Below, piece by piece: positions 14,682 through 22,696 of a DNA stretch of 33,843 bases (the stretch's first letter is position 1; every line of letters starts with the position of its first letter). Source of the DNA: JAVBMU01 sp031551755. GTDB taxonomy: Bacteria > Actinomycetota > Actinomycetes > Actinomycetales > Cellulomonadaceae. Under the pieces are notes generated by a model. It did not search any database and had not been told where the DNA came from. It saw only the letters and a program-made list of their open reading frames with translations. The stretch covers positions 1 to 33,843 of the forward strand of contig JAVBNE010000116.1 of assembly GCA_031551755.1 (NCBI GenBank), read 5' to 3'. The translations under genes were made by a program, and so were the position numbers.

Positions 14682-15806
14682 GTGAGCAACGAGATCGAGA
14701 TCGGACGTGGCAAGCGCGGAAGGCGCGCCTTCTCCTTCGACGACATCGCGGTCGTCCCGTCCCGCCGTACGCGGGACCCGGAGGATGTCTCCATCGGCTG
14801 GCAGATCGACGCCTACCATTTCGACCTGCCGCTTGTCGCCGCGCCCATGGATTCGGTCATGAGCCCCGCGACCGTGGTGGCCCTGGGGCAGCACGGTGGC
14901 CTCGGGGTGCTCGACCTCGAAGGGCTGTGGACTCGCTACGAGGACCCCGAGCCGATGCTCGCCGAGATCGCTGCCCTCGATGCCGCCCGGGCCACCCGCC
15001 GCATGCAGGAGATCTACGCGGAGCCCATCAAGGCCGAGCTGATCACGGCACGTCTCAAGGAGATCCGGGCAGCCGGGGTCACCGTGGCCGCCGCTCTCTC
15101 TCCCCAACGCACACAGGAGTTCTACCAGACCGTGGTCGACGCCGGGGTGGACCTCTTCGTCATCCGGGGGACCACGGTCTCGGCGGAACACGTCTCCGGC
15201 CGCAGCGAACCGCTGAACCTCAAGCGATTCATCTATGAACTCGACGTTCCGGTGATCGTGGGCGGGGCGGCCTCCTACACGGCCGCCCTTCACCTCATGC
15301 GAACGGGGGCGGCCGGGGTGTTGGTCGGCTTCGGCGGTGGGGCCGCACACACCACCCGGGTCTCGTTGGGCATCCACGCGCCGATGGCCACCGCCGTCGC
15401 CGATGTCGCTGCCGCCCGCCGCGATTACCTGGACGAGTCCGGGGGTCGTTATGTGCACGTCATCGCCGATGGCGGGATCGGCCGTTCGGGTGACCTGGTG
15501 AAGGCCTTCGCCTGCGGGGCGGATGCCGTGATGATCGGCGCCGCTCTGGCCCGCGCCAGTGAGGCCCCCGGCCAGGGGTGGCACTGGGGTTCCGAGGCGC
15601 ACCACGGCCAGCTTCCGCGGGGCGAACGGGTGCACGTCGGCAGCGCCGGGACGTTGGCGGAGATCCTGTTCGGCCCGGGACGCATGGCCGACGGCACGCT
15701 GAACCTGGTCGGGGCGCTCCGACGAGCCATGGCGACCACGGGATACTCCGACCTCAAGGAGTTCCAGCGGATCGAGGTCGTGGTCTCGCCCTACCAGCCT
15801 CGCTAG
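14682..15806 (+). CDS. guaB3: GuaB3-family IMP dehydrogenase-related protein
   Basis: A 374-residue TIM-barrel protein without the CBS pair. It opens EIGRGKRGRRAFSFDDIAVV and carries VAAPMDSVMSPATVVALG, PVIVGGAASY and HVIADGGIGRSGDLVKAF, the last being the phosphate/substrate site. At the loop where GuaB has GSICTTR this protein has GGGAAHTTR, so the nucleophilic cysteine is replaced (His223 at that position). I recall the same change in actinobacterial GuaB3. Ordinary IMP dehydrogenase chemistry is therefore unlikely. A cyanobacterial GuaB3 has been reported as a GMP reductase, but transfer of that role here is not safe. The start is set by the -10 box. It is followed 69 bases later by an aldehyde dehydrogenase with its own promoter. 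Confidence 0.93.
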   Translation: MSNEIEIGRGKRGRRAFSFDDIAVVPSRRTRDPEDVSIGWQIDAYHFDLPLVAAPMDSVMSPATVVALGQHGGLGVLDLEGLWTRYEDPEPMLAEIAALDAARATRRMQEIYAEPIKAELITARLKEIRAAGVTVAAALSPQRTQEFYQTVVDAGVDLFVIRGTTVSAEHVSGRSEPLNLKRFIYELDVPVIVGGAASYTAALHLMRTGAAGVLVGFGGGAAHTTRVSLGIHAPMATAVADVAAARRDYLDESGGRYVHVIADGGIGRSGDLVKAFACGADAVMIGAALARASEAPGQGWHWGSEAHHGQLPRGERVHVGSAGTLAEILFGPGRMADGTLNLVGALRRAMATTGYSDLKEFQRIEVVVSPYQPR

Positions 15807-15863
15807 GCGGGATCGAGTGGGATGAAAGCCGGCATCGGTAGCGCGTGTGACACAGGCGCCCCG

Positions 15864-15869
15864 TAGGCT
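15864..15869 (+). promoter_or_regulatory. -10 box of the succinate-semialdehyde dehydrogenase gene
   Basis: TAGGCT, the same hexamer as before guaB3, six bases before the ATG at 15876. A leaderless message is likely. Confidence 0.6.
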
Positions 15870-15875
15870 GCCGCC

Positions 15876-17498
15876 ATGGTCAACGAGTTCGAACCGGTCA
15901 GCGGCGTGCCCGGGGTCATCGACCCCGAGGTTCCCGCGGCGACCTACACCTTGGAGCCCGACGACGTCGCCGTGCTCATCGCTGGCATCGTTACGTCGCA
16001 GTCGGCCGGGGAACACCGGCCCCAGGCGCCCATGACCGGTGCCCCGCTGACGTCCTTCCCGTTGTCCTCCGCGGAGGACGTCGTGGCGGCGGTCGACGCG
16101 GCCCGGCAAGCCCAGCGGGCCTGGGCGGCGACCAGTGTGCGCAAGCGCGCCGCTGTCCTGCACGCTTTCGCCGGCCTCGTGCTGGCCCGCCAGTCGGAAG
16201 TCCTCGACCTGCTCCAACTCGAATCCGGGAAGTCCCGTCTGAGTGCCTTCGAGGAAGTCGCCGACGTCGCCCAGGCGGCCCGGCATTACGCGGTGCGCGG
16301 GCCGGCCTACCTGGCACCGCGCCGGGTCCCGGGGATGCTCCCGGTGATCACGGGCGCGGTGGTGCACCAGCGGCCGGTCGGCGTCGTCGGCATCATCTCG
16401 CCGTGGAACTACCCGCTGACCCTCGCGATGGCCGAGGTGTTGCCCGCGCTCGTCGCCGGGAACGCCGTGGTGCTCAAACCGGACCCGCAGGCCACGCTCA
16501 CCGCGCTCTGGGCGGCCGAACTCCTGGCGGAGGCGGGCCTGCCCGACCAGCTACTGCAGGTGGTGGCTGGGGGCGGCGACATCGGCGCGGTCCTGGTGGA
16601 TCACGTCGATCACATCGTGTTCACCGGCTCCACGGCCACCGGCCGGATCGTCGCGGCGCGTGCGGGTGAGCGGCTTATCGGGGCGACGCTGGAACTCGGC
16701 GGCAAGAACGCGCTCTACGTCGCGGCCGACGCCGATATCCCGTCCGCCGCCAAGGGAGCCGTGCGGGCGTGCTTCTCGAACACGGGGCAGATCTGCGTCT
16801 CGATCGAGCGGTTGTATGTGCATGAGTCCATCGCCGATGAGTTCACCGCGCGGTTCGTGGCGAATGTGCGGCGGTTGCGGATCGGTCCGGCGCTCGACTA
16901 CTCCGTCGATGTCGGCTCGCTGACCAACCAAACCCAGCTGGACCGGGTGGTGCGGCACGTCGACGACGCGATCGCCCGGGGCGCGCGGGTGCTGGCCGGG
17001 GGAGTGCACCGGGCCGACCTCGGTCCGCTGTTCTACGCCCCGACGGTGCTCGCCGATGTTCCCGAGGGTGCCGACTGCGCGCGCGAGGAAACCTTCGGTC
17101 CGGTCGTGGCCATCTACCCGGTCAGCGACGACGACCAGGCCGTGCAACTGATGAACGACTCGGAGTTCGGTCTCAACGCGAGCATCTGGACGCGGTCGGT
17201 GGCTCGAGGCAGGCAGCTCGCCGCCCGGGTCGAGGCCGGCACGGTGAACATCAACGACGGCTACGCCTCCACGTGGGGATCGGTGGCCGCGCCGATGGGC
17301 GGCTTCAAGGCATCCGGGTTGGGCCGGCGGCACGGTCGTGAGGCGATCGAGGCGTTGACCGAGGCCCAGACGGTCGCCGTTCAGCGGGGTGCGCGGTGGG
17401 GGGTGTCCCTGGACACGCTCTATGACCTGGGCGGGGAGAACGCCGCGGCGCTGTTGACCGGGGCGCTGCGGGTGTTGCGAGTGGCCCGGCGGCCGTAG
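15876..17498 (+). CDS. gabD2: Succinate-semialdehyde dehydrogenase (GabD2 type)
   Basis: A 540-residue aldehyde dehydrogenase, longer than the usual 450-490 because of an N-terminal region of about 45 residues typical of actinobacterial GabD2. Visible: the NAD(P)-binding/oxyanion segment GIISPWNYPLTLAMAEVLPA, the general base Glu273 in LELGGKN, and catalytic Cys307 in SNTGQICVSIERL. EETFGPVVAIYPV and MGGFKASGLGRRHGREAI close the fold. It should oxidise succinic semialdehyde (or a similar aldehyde) to the acid in the cytoplasm. Specificity is assigned by overall resemblance, and another aldehyde is possible. It is on the same strand as guaB3 but has its own promoter. The start is supported by the -10 box. 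Confidence 0.85.
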   Translation: MVNEFEPVSGVPGVIDPEVPAATYTLEPDDVAVLIAGIVTSQSAGEHRPQAPMTGAPLTSFPLSSAEDVVAAVDAARQAQRAWAATSVRKRAAVLHAFAGLVLARQSEVLDLLQLESGKSRLSAFEEVADVAQAARHYAVRGPAYLAPRRVPGMLPVITGAVVHQRPVGVVGIISPWNYPLTLAMAEVLPALVAGNAVVLKPDPQATLTALWAAELLAEAGLPDQLLQVVAGGGDIGAVLVDHVDHIVFTGSTATGRIVAARAGERLIGATLELGGKNALYVAADADIPSAAKGAVRACFSNTGQICVSIERLYVHESIADEFTARFVANVRRLRIGPALDYSVDVGSLTNQTQLDRVVRHVDDAIARGARVLAGGVHRADLGPLFYAPTVLADVPEGADCAREETFGPVVAIYPVSDDDQAVQLMNDSEFGLNASIWTRSVARGRQLAARVEAGTVNINDGYASTWGSVAAPMGGFKASGLGRRHGREAIEALTEAQTVAVQRGARWGVSLDTLYDLGGENAAALLTGALRVLRVARRP

Positions 17499-17764
17499 TC
17501 CCTGTGGGAGCGGGTCGATCGCCTCACGGTCGGGTGTCTGTCGCTAATCATCTAGGTGTGATGGCTAGGGAGGCAGGGTCAGTCGGCAGGCGCCTCCGCT
17601 ACTCGGTGGGTGAAAGGACAGCCCGTAGCTGCGTGGTTGTGAGCATCTCCCGACGGCAGGGACGGGATGGACTGCGACCGGGGCAGAAGCCCAAAGCGGC
17701 CATGGCCATGGCCATGGCTTGGCGATCTGTTAACCTCTCGTTGCCTCTAATGAAGGAGTCCGTG
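17499..17764. other. Gene-free region upstream of the protease gene, with a GGCCAT triplet palindrome
   Basis: About 266 bases. At 17698-17718 three GGCCAT units in a row form a palindrome of 20 bp. AGGAG at 17754-17758 is the protease ribosome site. No clear -10/-35 pair or RNA gene was seen. The base composition turns visibly more AT-rich towards the protease. Confidence 0.5.
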
Positions 17765-18978
17765 ATGAAACTACGCAAAGCTGCGTTGGCACTTGCGCTA
17801 TCGGCGCTTCTGACCGTAGGCGGGGGCGGTGCCGCGCACGCCCACGACAGGCCCGTTGGCAGTCAGGCCCAGCCACCCTCCGAGTACGTCTACTCGGTTG
17901 TGGACACAGAAATGCCCGCCGGGGTGAAGGATCGTGCGCAGGCCGCACTCGGCTCGCGCTATGTGGAACTCTGGATTGCTCCGGACCAACGATCCTATAT
18001 TGTCGGTGTACTCGATTTAAACCCATCCGAGGTGGCAAAACTCACTTCCGAAGTTCGCCGGACTGCGCCTGTCTCGTTCGTTAATCGCACAGTGAGCCGC
18101 GCTCAGGTTGACCAGTCACTAGCCGTAGTGGCGGAGTATGCCAATAAGGTGGGTCCCAAGATTCAAACCTACGGGCCCGACTATGTGGCTGGAAATGTGT
18201 CTGTTGAAACTCAGTCGGCGTCTCGTTCCAGTATCGAGAGTGCTCTCAGGTCCGAGGTTAAAGAACCGTGCCGCGCATTCTAATGCGACGGTTGAGTTAA
18301 GGGGGCCAGCGCCAATTCTAGTAACTACGGGGCAGGCCTCGTCGGAAGCTGAGACAAAGGGATCGAATCCGTATCGAGCGGGGAAATCACTGGCGGTTGG
18401 CGGCAAAAATCTGAACTGTACGACCGGCTTTCTGGTAACAAAGAGCGGCAGCAACTATGGCCTGACTGCTGGTCACTGTGGCGCAAATAAGTCCGTAGTC
18501 TACTTTGCCGGAGTGCAACGTGGAAACATTGTGTCCAACCGCTATATGTAAGTCACCGGCGAGTTCTGACGCCGCGTTGTTTCTGATGGCAAAAAATGGC
18601 TCAGCGACTCTCTTTCGCAGCGAAACTATCATTAGAAATGTAGAGTCCCTCTACCCTGCCAGCGCAATCGTTCCGGGGCTTGCGGTCTGCACTCGCGGAT
18701 CTTTTACCAACGATCAGAGCTGTGGAAAGGTGGCCAAGACGGGGCAGTCGATGTACTACTCCGGACGGACGGTTAATAACCTCGTGTCCTGGACCTGGGA
18801 TAAAGGCAGCAAGGGGACGAGGGGTGGGGATTCAGGAGGGCCGATGTATCGGGTTCAGGCGAGCGGCAAGGTTACCGGCGTCGGGATTCACGTGGCAGGG
18901 AACAAGGCTGACACTTCCTGGTTCGTGCCCCTGGCTACTGAGTTGTCGGCCACGGGAAGTGCACTGGTGAAGTCATGA
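17765..18978 (+). pseudogene. Secreted chymotrypsin-like (S1) serine protease, broken by two frameshifts
   Basis: The ATG at 17765 follows AGGAG and opens a signal peptide (MKLRKAALALALSALLTVGG, then AAHAHD). A pro-region of about 140 residues follows. The first frame ends at 18283. The protein continues one frame over from about 18264 (NRAAHSNATVELRGPAP) to the histidine motif LTAGHCG and stops at 18551. It continues a further frame over from about 18550 (KSPASSDAALFLM, likely the Asp) to RGGDSGGPM, the serine motif, ending at 18978. Dropping one base at each join, near 18265 and 18550, restores a single preproprotease of about 400 residues resembling streptogrisin/alpha-lytic types. The triad is split, so no active enzyme is expected unless the frameshifts are sequencing errors. 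Composition is AT-richer than neighbours, suggesting transfer or relaxed selection. Confidence 0.82.
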
Positions 18979-19427
18979 GATGTTGGCGCGCAGTGGTGGT
19001 GGCGGTGATCGTGTCTGTCATTTTCGCCGGATGCTCCGATGGTGGTGCACCTTCCCCGTCTAATTCAGCCGATACCTCATCCCCCAGGCGACCAACAATC
19101 AGCATTCCTCACACGGTGAGGGCGGGTGAGCTGTTTGTCGTCTCCGTCGGTCCGGATACGTGGATAGTCCAGGACTACGCCACCGTGCGCGGTGAAGGCG
19201 AGGCCTGGGTGTTGTACTCGGAGCAGGAGGGAAGGCCAGCGATGGCGGTGGCGGGGTCAGGTGCTCCTGATGTTTTGTCGCCGCCGGCCTCCTCGGTCAC
19301 ACTTGCATTCGACCCGACCACCACGAAAGGTAGCTACGAACTGTGCATTTCTGCAGAGGTCGGAGACTCAGGTGAAGTCGAACAAGCTTGCGCCACCACA
19401 GTGGTGACGGGTGTCAATCCTGCCTAA
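18975..19427 (+). CDS. Putative secreted lipoprotein
   Basis: A 150-residue protein with a type II signal peptide: MRCWRAVVVAVIVSVIF followed by the lipobox FAGC (Cys20). A Ser/Pro-rich spacer and a compact beta-rich domain (TISIPHTVRAGELFVVSVGP, later LCISAEVGDSGEVEQACATT) follow. Two cysteines near the end could form a disulfide. It overlaps the protease stop by four bases (ATGA), so it was probably co-translated with it and may be its partner or inhibitor. That role is inference. I do not recognise the domain. Confidence 0.8.
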   Translation: MRCWRAVVVAVIVSVIFAGCSDGGAPSPSNSADTSSPRRPTISIPHTVRAGELFVVSVGPDTWIVQDYATVRGEGEAWVLYSEQEGRPAMAVAGSGAPDVLSPPASSVTLAFDPTTTKGSYELCISAEVGDSGEVEQACATTVVTGVNPA

Positions 19428-19598
19428 CGGTTGGGTGGGAGACGAGCTCCGTGGGTCGGCGCCTGATCGAGAGCCTCGCCGTGGGAGTCTCTTCGCGCGG
19501 CCATGCGGCCCCCGCGTAGCCCAGTTGCGGGGCGCGCAGGGCGCGCAAGCGTGGAGGGTGCGGCTGATCCAGCCGTACCGACGCTGAGAGGAGTTCTC

Positions 19599-19868
19599 AT
19601 GCCACGTGGAAAGCCCGGACCTAGCGTCAAGGACCCTGAGCTCTACGAACGTCTACGCGACGAGGGCAACTCGAAGGAGAAGTCCGCCCGCATCGCCAAT
19701 GCGGCGGCGGCATCGTCACGCAGCTCCGTCGGGCGCAAGGGAGGTAAGGCTGGCGACTATGAGGACATGACGGTCAGCCAGTTGCGGTCGCGGGCCGCGA
19801 AGATCGGCATCGAGGGCAGGTCGCATATGCGTAAGGGAGAGCTGATCAACGCCCTCCGGCACCACTAG
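19599..19868 (+). CDS. Small Rho_N-domain (DUF7218-type) protein
   Basis: An 89-residue basic protein. The N-terminus (MPRGKPGPSVKDPELYERLR, then DEGNSKEKSARIANAAAA) matches small actinobacterial proteins often labelled DUF7218. The C-terminal half (DYEDMTVSQLRSRAAKIGIE, then GRSHMRKGELINALR) is the SAP-like Rho N-terminal fold, a nucleic-acid binding helix pair. AGGAG six bases before the ATG fixes the start. It stands alone. Binding to DNA or RNA is likely, but its cellular role is unknown. Confidence 0.85.
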   Translation: MPRGKPGPSVKDPELYERLRDEGNSKEKSARIANAAAASSRSSVGRKGGKAGDYEDMTVSQLRSRAAKIGIEGRSHMRKGELINALRHH

Positions 19869-20061
19869 GGAGCCTTAGTCGTCTTCGAACCGGCGGAGGA
19901 GGAACCGGCCGACCCGCCGCAACCGGCCGTTCGGCGTCTCCGGGCAATGACCAGCGCCCGACTGGGCCTCCCCAGCGGAGCCCGTTCTGGACTGTTTCAG
20001 TGACCGGTCGCGACGATTACGCGACAGTTCGCAGGGTGGCGCCGATTTATTACGACTCAGA

Positions 20062-20565
20062 TCAGCCGCCCAAGCACACCTTCAGCAGGTCATCCCAGTC
20101 GGCGTTCAGTTGGTTTGCTGCTTCTTTGAACTGATTGTTGAGCTCACCCGAGACGGACCCGCTCGCCGCCTGCTCGTTGGCCATCTTCTGGCTGGTCTCG
20201 ACCATCGTCGTGAGGTCATCCTGCATCTTGGCTATCGGCTCTTTGACTTCAGTGGCTGTGACCTTCCCAGCCGTGCTGTCGACCGCCGCTTGTATGGACT
20301 TGGCCCTGCTGAGTAGATCTGACGCCTTCTCGATGGGCGAATCGCCGGATCCATACTCGCTGAAGGCCGTTATGATCTCCGACGACGCGGTAGCGCAGTC
20401 CTCGATACGCGTCTTTGTGGCGGCGGTTGCCGAGTTCGTGGAGCCTGCGGTGCTGGTCGTGGAGCTGGTGTCACTGGGCGCAGCGTCGTCGTCCTTGGAC
20501 GACGAGCAGCCGGTGACTGCGAGCACGGCTATGGCGAGGATGGCAAGGGGAGATTTGCGCCGCAT
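20062..20565 (-). CDS. Putative lipoprotein, helical extracellular domain
   Basis: A 167-residue protein. A signal peptide (MRRKSPLAILAIAVL) ends in the lipobox AVTGC (Cys19). An Asp/Ser/Thr-rich linker follows, then a helical domain of about 110 residues with one cysteine at each end (EDCATAS and LKVCLGG), probably disulfide-bonded. AAGG seven bases before the ATG at 20565 supports this start. A longer frame upstream has no support. Function is unknown. It would sit on the outer face of the cytoplasmic membrane. Confidence 0.8.
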   Translation of the reverse strand: MRRKSPLAILAIAVLAVTGCSSSKDDDAAPSDTSSTTSTAGSTNSATAATKTRIEDCATASSEIITAFSEYGSGDSPIEKASDLLSRAKSIQAAVDSTAGKVTATEVKEPIAKMQDDLTTMVETSQKMANEQAASGSVSGELNNQFKEAANQLNADWDDLLKVCLGG

Positions 20566-20881
20566 GAAATTGCCTTCTCTTCGTGGGGGATGGGCGGTCG
20601 AAAGAGTGCCTGGTCCAAGCCAGGGAAAACGATCCGCGACAACAAGGCAAATCATCCGGCAGTTCGCCCCAATTGTCAATTGACTCTTCATTCTCACCGG
20701 TTTGTGAGGAGCCGTCTGCAACTCTATGGCCGTCCGGGGGCGGGGCCGTGAATACCGGCTTGACTTGCGGACTTCGCCGCGCAAGCGATACATGTCCAGG
20801 AAAGCGCGACAGAACGAGCAGTGGTCAGAACAGCAGGTTTGCGACGGCGACCGTCGCCGAGAGTGGCGCTCCGTGAGACAG
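20566..20881. other. Gene-free region between two minus-strand genes
   Basis: About 316 bases. It contains a likely terminator of the YdcF-like gene at its right end, plus whatever promoter serves the lipoprotein gene, which I could not pin down. No other gene or RNA was recognised. Confidence 0.4.
20841..20857 (-). terminator. Short GC hairpin after the YdcF-like gene
   Basis: GCGACGG and CCGTCGC form a perfect 7-bp stem with a 3-base loop, 25 bases past the YdcF-like stop codon. No T-tract follows. Confidence 0.35.
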
Positions 20882-21580
20882 CTACCGTGGCGTGGCCATG
20901 GCGTCCGCGACCGCGTTGCTCGGAGTCTGCGGGCCGACCGGTGCGCGCGAGGTCAGCCGGTCCCACGCCGACTTCACCGAGGCCGCACCTTCGCGGATGC
21001 GGTACCACACGGCATCGACGGGCTCCACGGAAGTCGAGGACACCGGTACCCCGGTCGCGGTGACGCCCGCACCCGCGCAGGAGAACAAGGCTCGGCGCAG
21101 GTGGTAGTCCTGGGTGATGACGACGGACTTGTCCACGCCGAAGACGTCGTGGGCTCGAACGCAGGAGTCGTGGGTGTCCAGGCCGTAGTCGTCCCGCACG
21201 ATCCGGCCGTCCGGGATCCCGTGGTCCAGGAGCCATCGGCGCATCGCGGCGGGTTCATCGTAGTCGGCATTGCGGCGGTCCCCGCTGACCAGGATGACCT
21301 CGACCGTGCCCTGCCGGTACAGCTCGGCGGCGGCGTCGAGGCGTCGGCGTAGATAGGTTGACGGCGAACCATCAGGCCGCAGGCCCGCGCCCAACACCAG
21401 GGCGACCGGTGCTCGATCGGCGGTGGTCAGCGTCCGGACCCTCGTCTGCCCAGTGCCCTGCACCCAGGCGACCGGCGCGGCAGCCAGGAGCAGGAGCGCA
21501 ACCCCGGTGGCCAGGACAATCCGCCGACGCGAGTGCGGTCGGCGGCCCCGACGGAGGCGCGGAACGGGCGATGCGGTCAT
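20882..21580 (-). CDS. YdcF/SanA/ElyC-family (DUF218) membrane protein
   Basis: A 232-residue protein with a basic N-terminus, one membrane helix at about residues 21-42 and an external DUF218 domain. Family motifs seen: APVALVLGAGLRPDGSPSTY, LRRRLDAAAELYRQG, VILVSGDRRNADYDEPAAM, LDTHDSCVRAHDVF and ITQDYHLRRALFSCAGAGV. Relatives (SanA, ElyC) affect cell-envelope integrity. The exact activity is unsettled. The ATG at 21580 has TAACCT six bases upstream. It is monocistronic. Confidence 0.87.
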   Translation of the reverse strand: MTASPVPRLRRGRRPHSRRRIVLATGVALLLLAAAPVAWVQGTGQTRVRTLTTADRAPVALVLGAGLRPDGSPSTYLRRRLDAAAELYRQGTVEVILVSGDRRNADYDEPAAMRRWLLDHGIPDGRIVRDDYGLDTHDSCVRAHDVFGVDKSVVITQDYHLRRALFSCAGAGVTATGVPVSSTSVEPVDAVWYRIREGAASVKSAWDRLTSRAPVGPQTPSNAVADAMATPR

Positions 21581-21586
21581 GGGCGT

Positions 21587-21592
21587 AGGTTA
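21587..21592 (-). promoter_or_regulatory. -10 box of the YdcF-like gene
   Basis: TAACCT on the minus strand, six bases before the ATG at 21580, with no ribosome site. A leaderless message is likely. Confidence 0.55.
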
Positions 21593-21650
21593 CCTGGGCG
21601 AGGGGGCCGCCATGGCGGGTGACCGGTCATGCGGGCGCGTGGGCAGCGCG

Positions 21651-21724
21651 GCTCGAGTGCTGTGCTTTCAGTCGAGTGCTGCGGTTAGGACCACAGCACT
21701 CGACCAGAACTACAGCACTCGGCA
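21651..21724. repeat. Modular inverted repeat, copy 4
   Basis: Forward units start at 21654 and 21673. Reverse units with CAGCACTCG start at 21694 and 21713. Period is 19 on both sides. CGAGTGCTGTG at 21654-21664 pairs perfectly with CACAGCACTCG at 21692-21702. Compared with copies 1 and 2, both arms carry a matching base change. It lies 42 bases past the stop of the minus-strand HD-domain gene that ends the pta-ackA operon. Confidence 0.87.
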
Positions 21725-21766
21725 CCACTCAGACCGGTGGGAGGATGCTCGAATGCCCAACAACGG

Positions 21767-22690
21767 TCACAATGCTGTGAGTTCCGCGTTGAGGTTCGCC
21801 CTTGCCTGTACCTCCCACCGCACTCGCCCGGCCTCGGTGGCGTAGATGAATTCAGGTGCCAGCAGGCCGCGCAGGACGTCGGCTCGGCCGACCCGGAAGG
21901 CGTCGTCAGGCACGTGGGCGTACTCCCGGCGGATCTGGCGGGCGTACTCGGCGTAGGCGTCCGGTGGCGCGCCAAGGACCGCGAGGTCGGCGTCGCTGAC
22001 CAGCGCCGCATACGGATCAGCCGGGTCGTGGTCGATGGTGGTGAGCACCAGTCGGACCACCTCCGCGACGTCGGCCGCCGGGAGATGTGGACCCAGTAGG
22101 TCGGCGGCCAACTGCGCCGACTCGCGTTCGTCGTCGCCGGCGACTCCCCGGTGGACGGCGTCGTGGAACCACAGCGCATACCGGGGCAACGCCTCCCCGA
22201 CCGGGTCGAGCACATCGGCTGCGTCCAAGGTCGCGGTCAGGTGGGCGACGTCGTGGTAGACGCGATGCGGTTCACGCCAACGCACCAGCAGGTCGTCGGC
22301 GATGTCGAGCCCATCCGCCGACCCAACCCGGCCTCCGTCACCCCCAGGCCCGTCACCCCGAGGCCCGCCACCCCCGGGCCCAACCGCCGGGATGAGCCCG
22401 AGCCAGCGCCGCCGCAGCGCCTTGAGCGGCGGCCGGTCCCGGCCGGCGACCCGCAACCCGGAGCCCGCCAACCGTCGCGCGAGGGTCCGCCCGTCGACCG
22501 CCAGTGCCCCGAAGTCGAGCACGTCGCCGTAACGTTCGCCGGGGACGTCGTAGTGGTCGAGGTCGAAGCCTCGCCGTGGTACTCCCAGGGCCGCAGCCGC
22601 CGCATGCAACTCGGCCAGCGAGGTATCCGAGACCAGATGTGACCACAATCGGCCGTGGGCCGGCCACGCGGGTGGGTCGATGAGCAGCAC
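21767..22690 (-). CDS. DUF4031 plus HD-superfamily phosphohydrolase fusion
   Basis: A 307-residue protein. Residues about 1-85 (MLLIDPPAWPAHGRLWSHLV, then GFDLDHYDVPGERYGD) are DUF4031. A Gly/Pro-rich linker occupies about 101-122. From about 128 it is a COG4339-type predicted metal-dependent HD hydrolase, with HRVYHDVAHL (His146, His150), WFHDAVH (His176-Asp177) and a later IDHDPADPY. The substrate is unknown. It starts at GTG 22690, six bases after the ackA stop, as the third gene of a pta-ackA operon. A role linked to acyl-phosphate or nucleotide metabolism is only a suggestion. Repeat copy 4 follows. Confidence 0.82.
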   Translation of the reverse strand: MLLIDPPAWPAHGRLWSHLVSDTSLAELHAAAAALGVPRRGFDLDHYDVPGERYGDVLDFGALAVDGRTLARRLAGSGLRVAGRDRPPLKALRRRWLGLIPAVGPGGGGPRGDGPGGDGGRVGSADGLDIADDLLVRWREPHRVYHDVAHLTATLDAADVLDPVGEALPRYALWFHDAVHRGVAGDDERESAQLAADLLGPHLPAADVAEVVRLVLTTIDHDPADPYAALVSDADLAVLGAPPDAYAEYARQIRREYAHVPDDAFRVGRADVLRGLLAPEFIYATEAGRVRWEVQARANLNAELTAL

Positions 22691-22696
22691 GCCAGG

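Noticed and set aside
14556..16367. A 603-codon open frame on the minus strand
   Set aside because: It lies antisense to guaB3 and gabD2, both unmistakable. The Gly/Arg/His-rich translation is the usual mirror of high-GC coding sequence.
19561..19575. CGGCTGATCCAGCCG inverted repeat upstream of the Rho_N protein
   Set aside because: A six-base arm in GC-rich leader DNA. It may be chance and has no clear position relative to a promoter.
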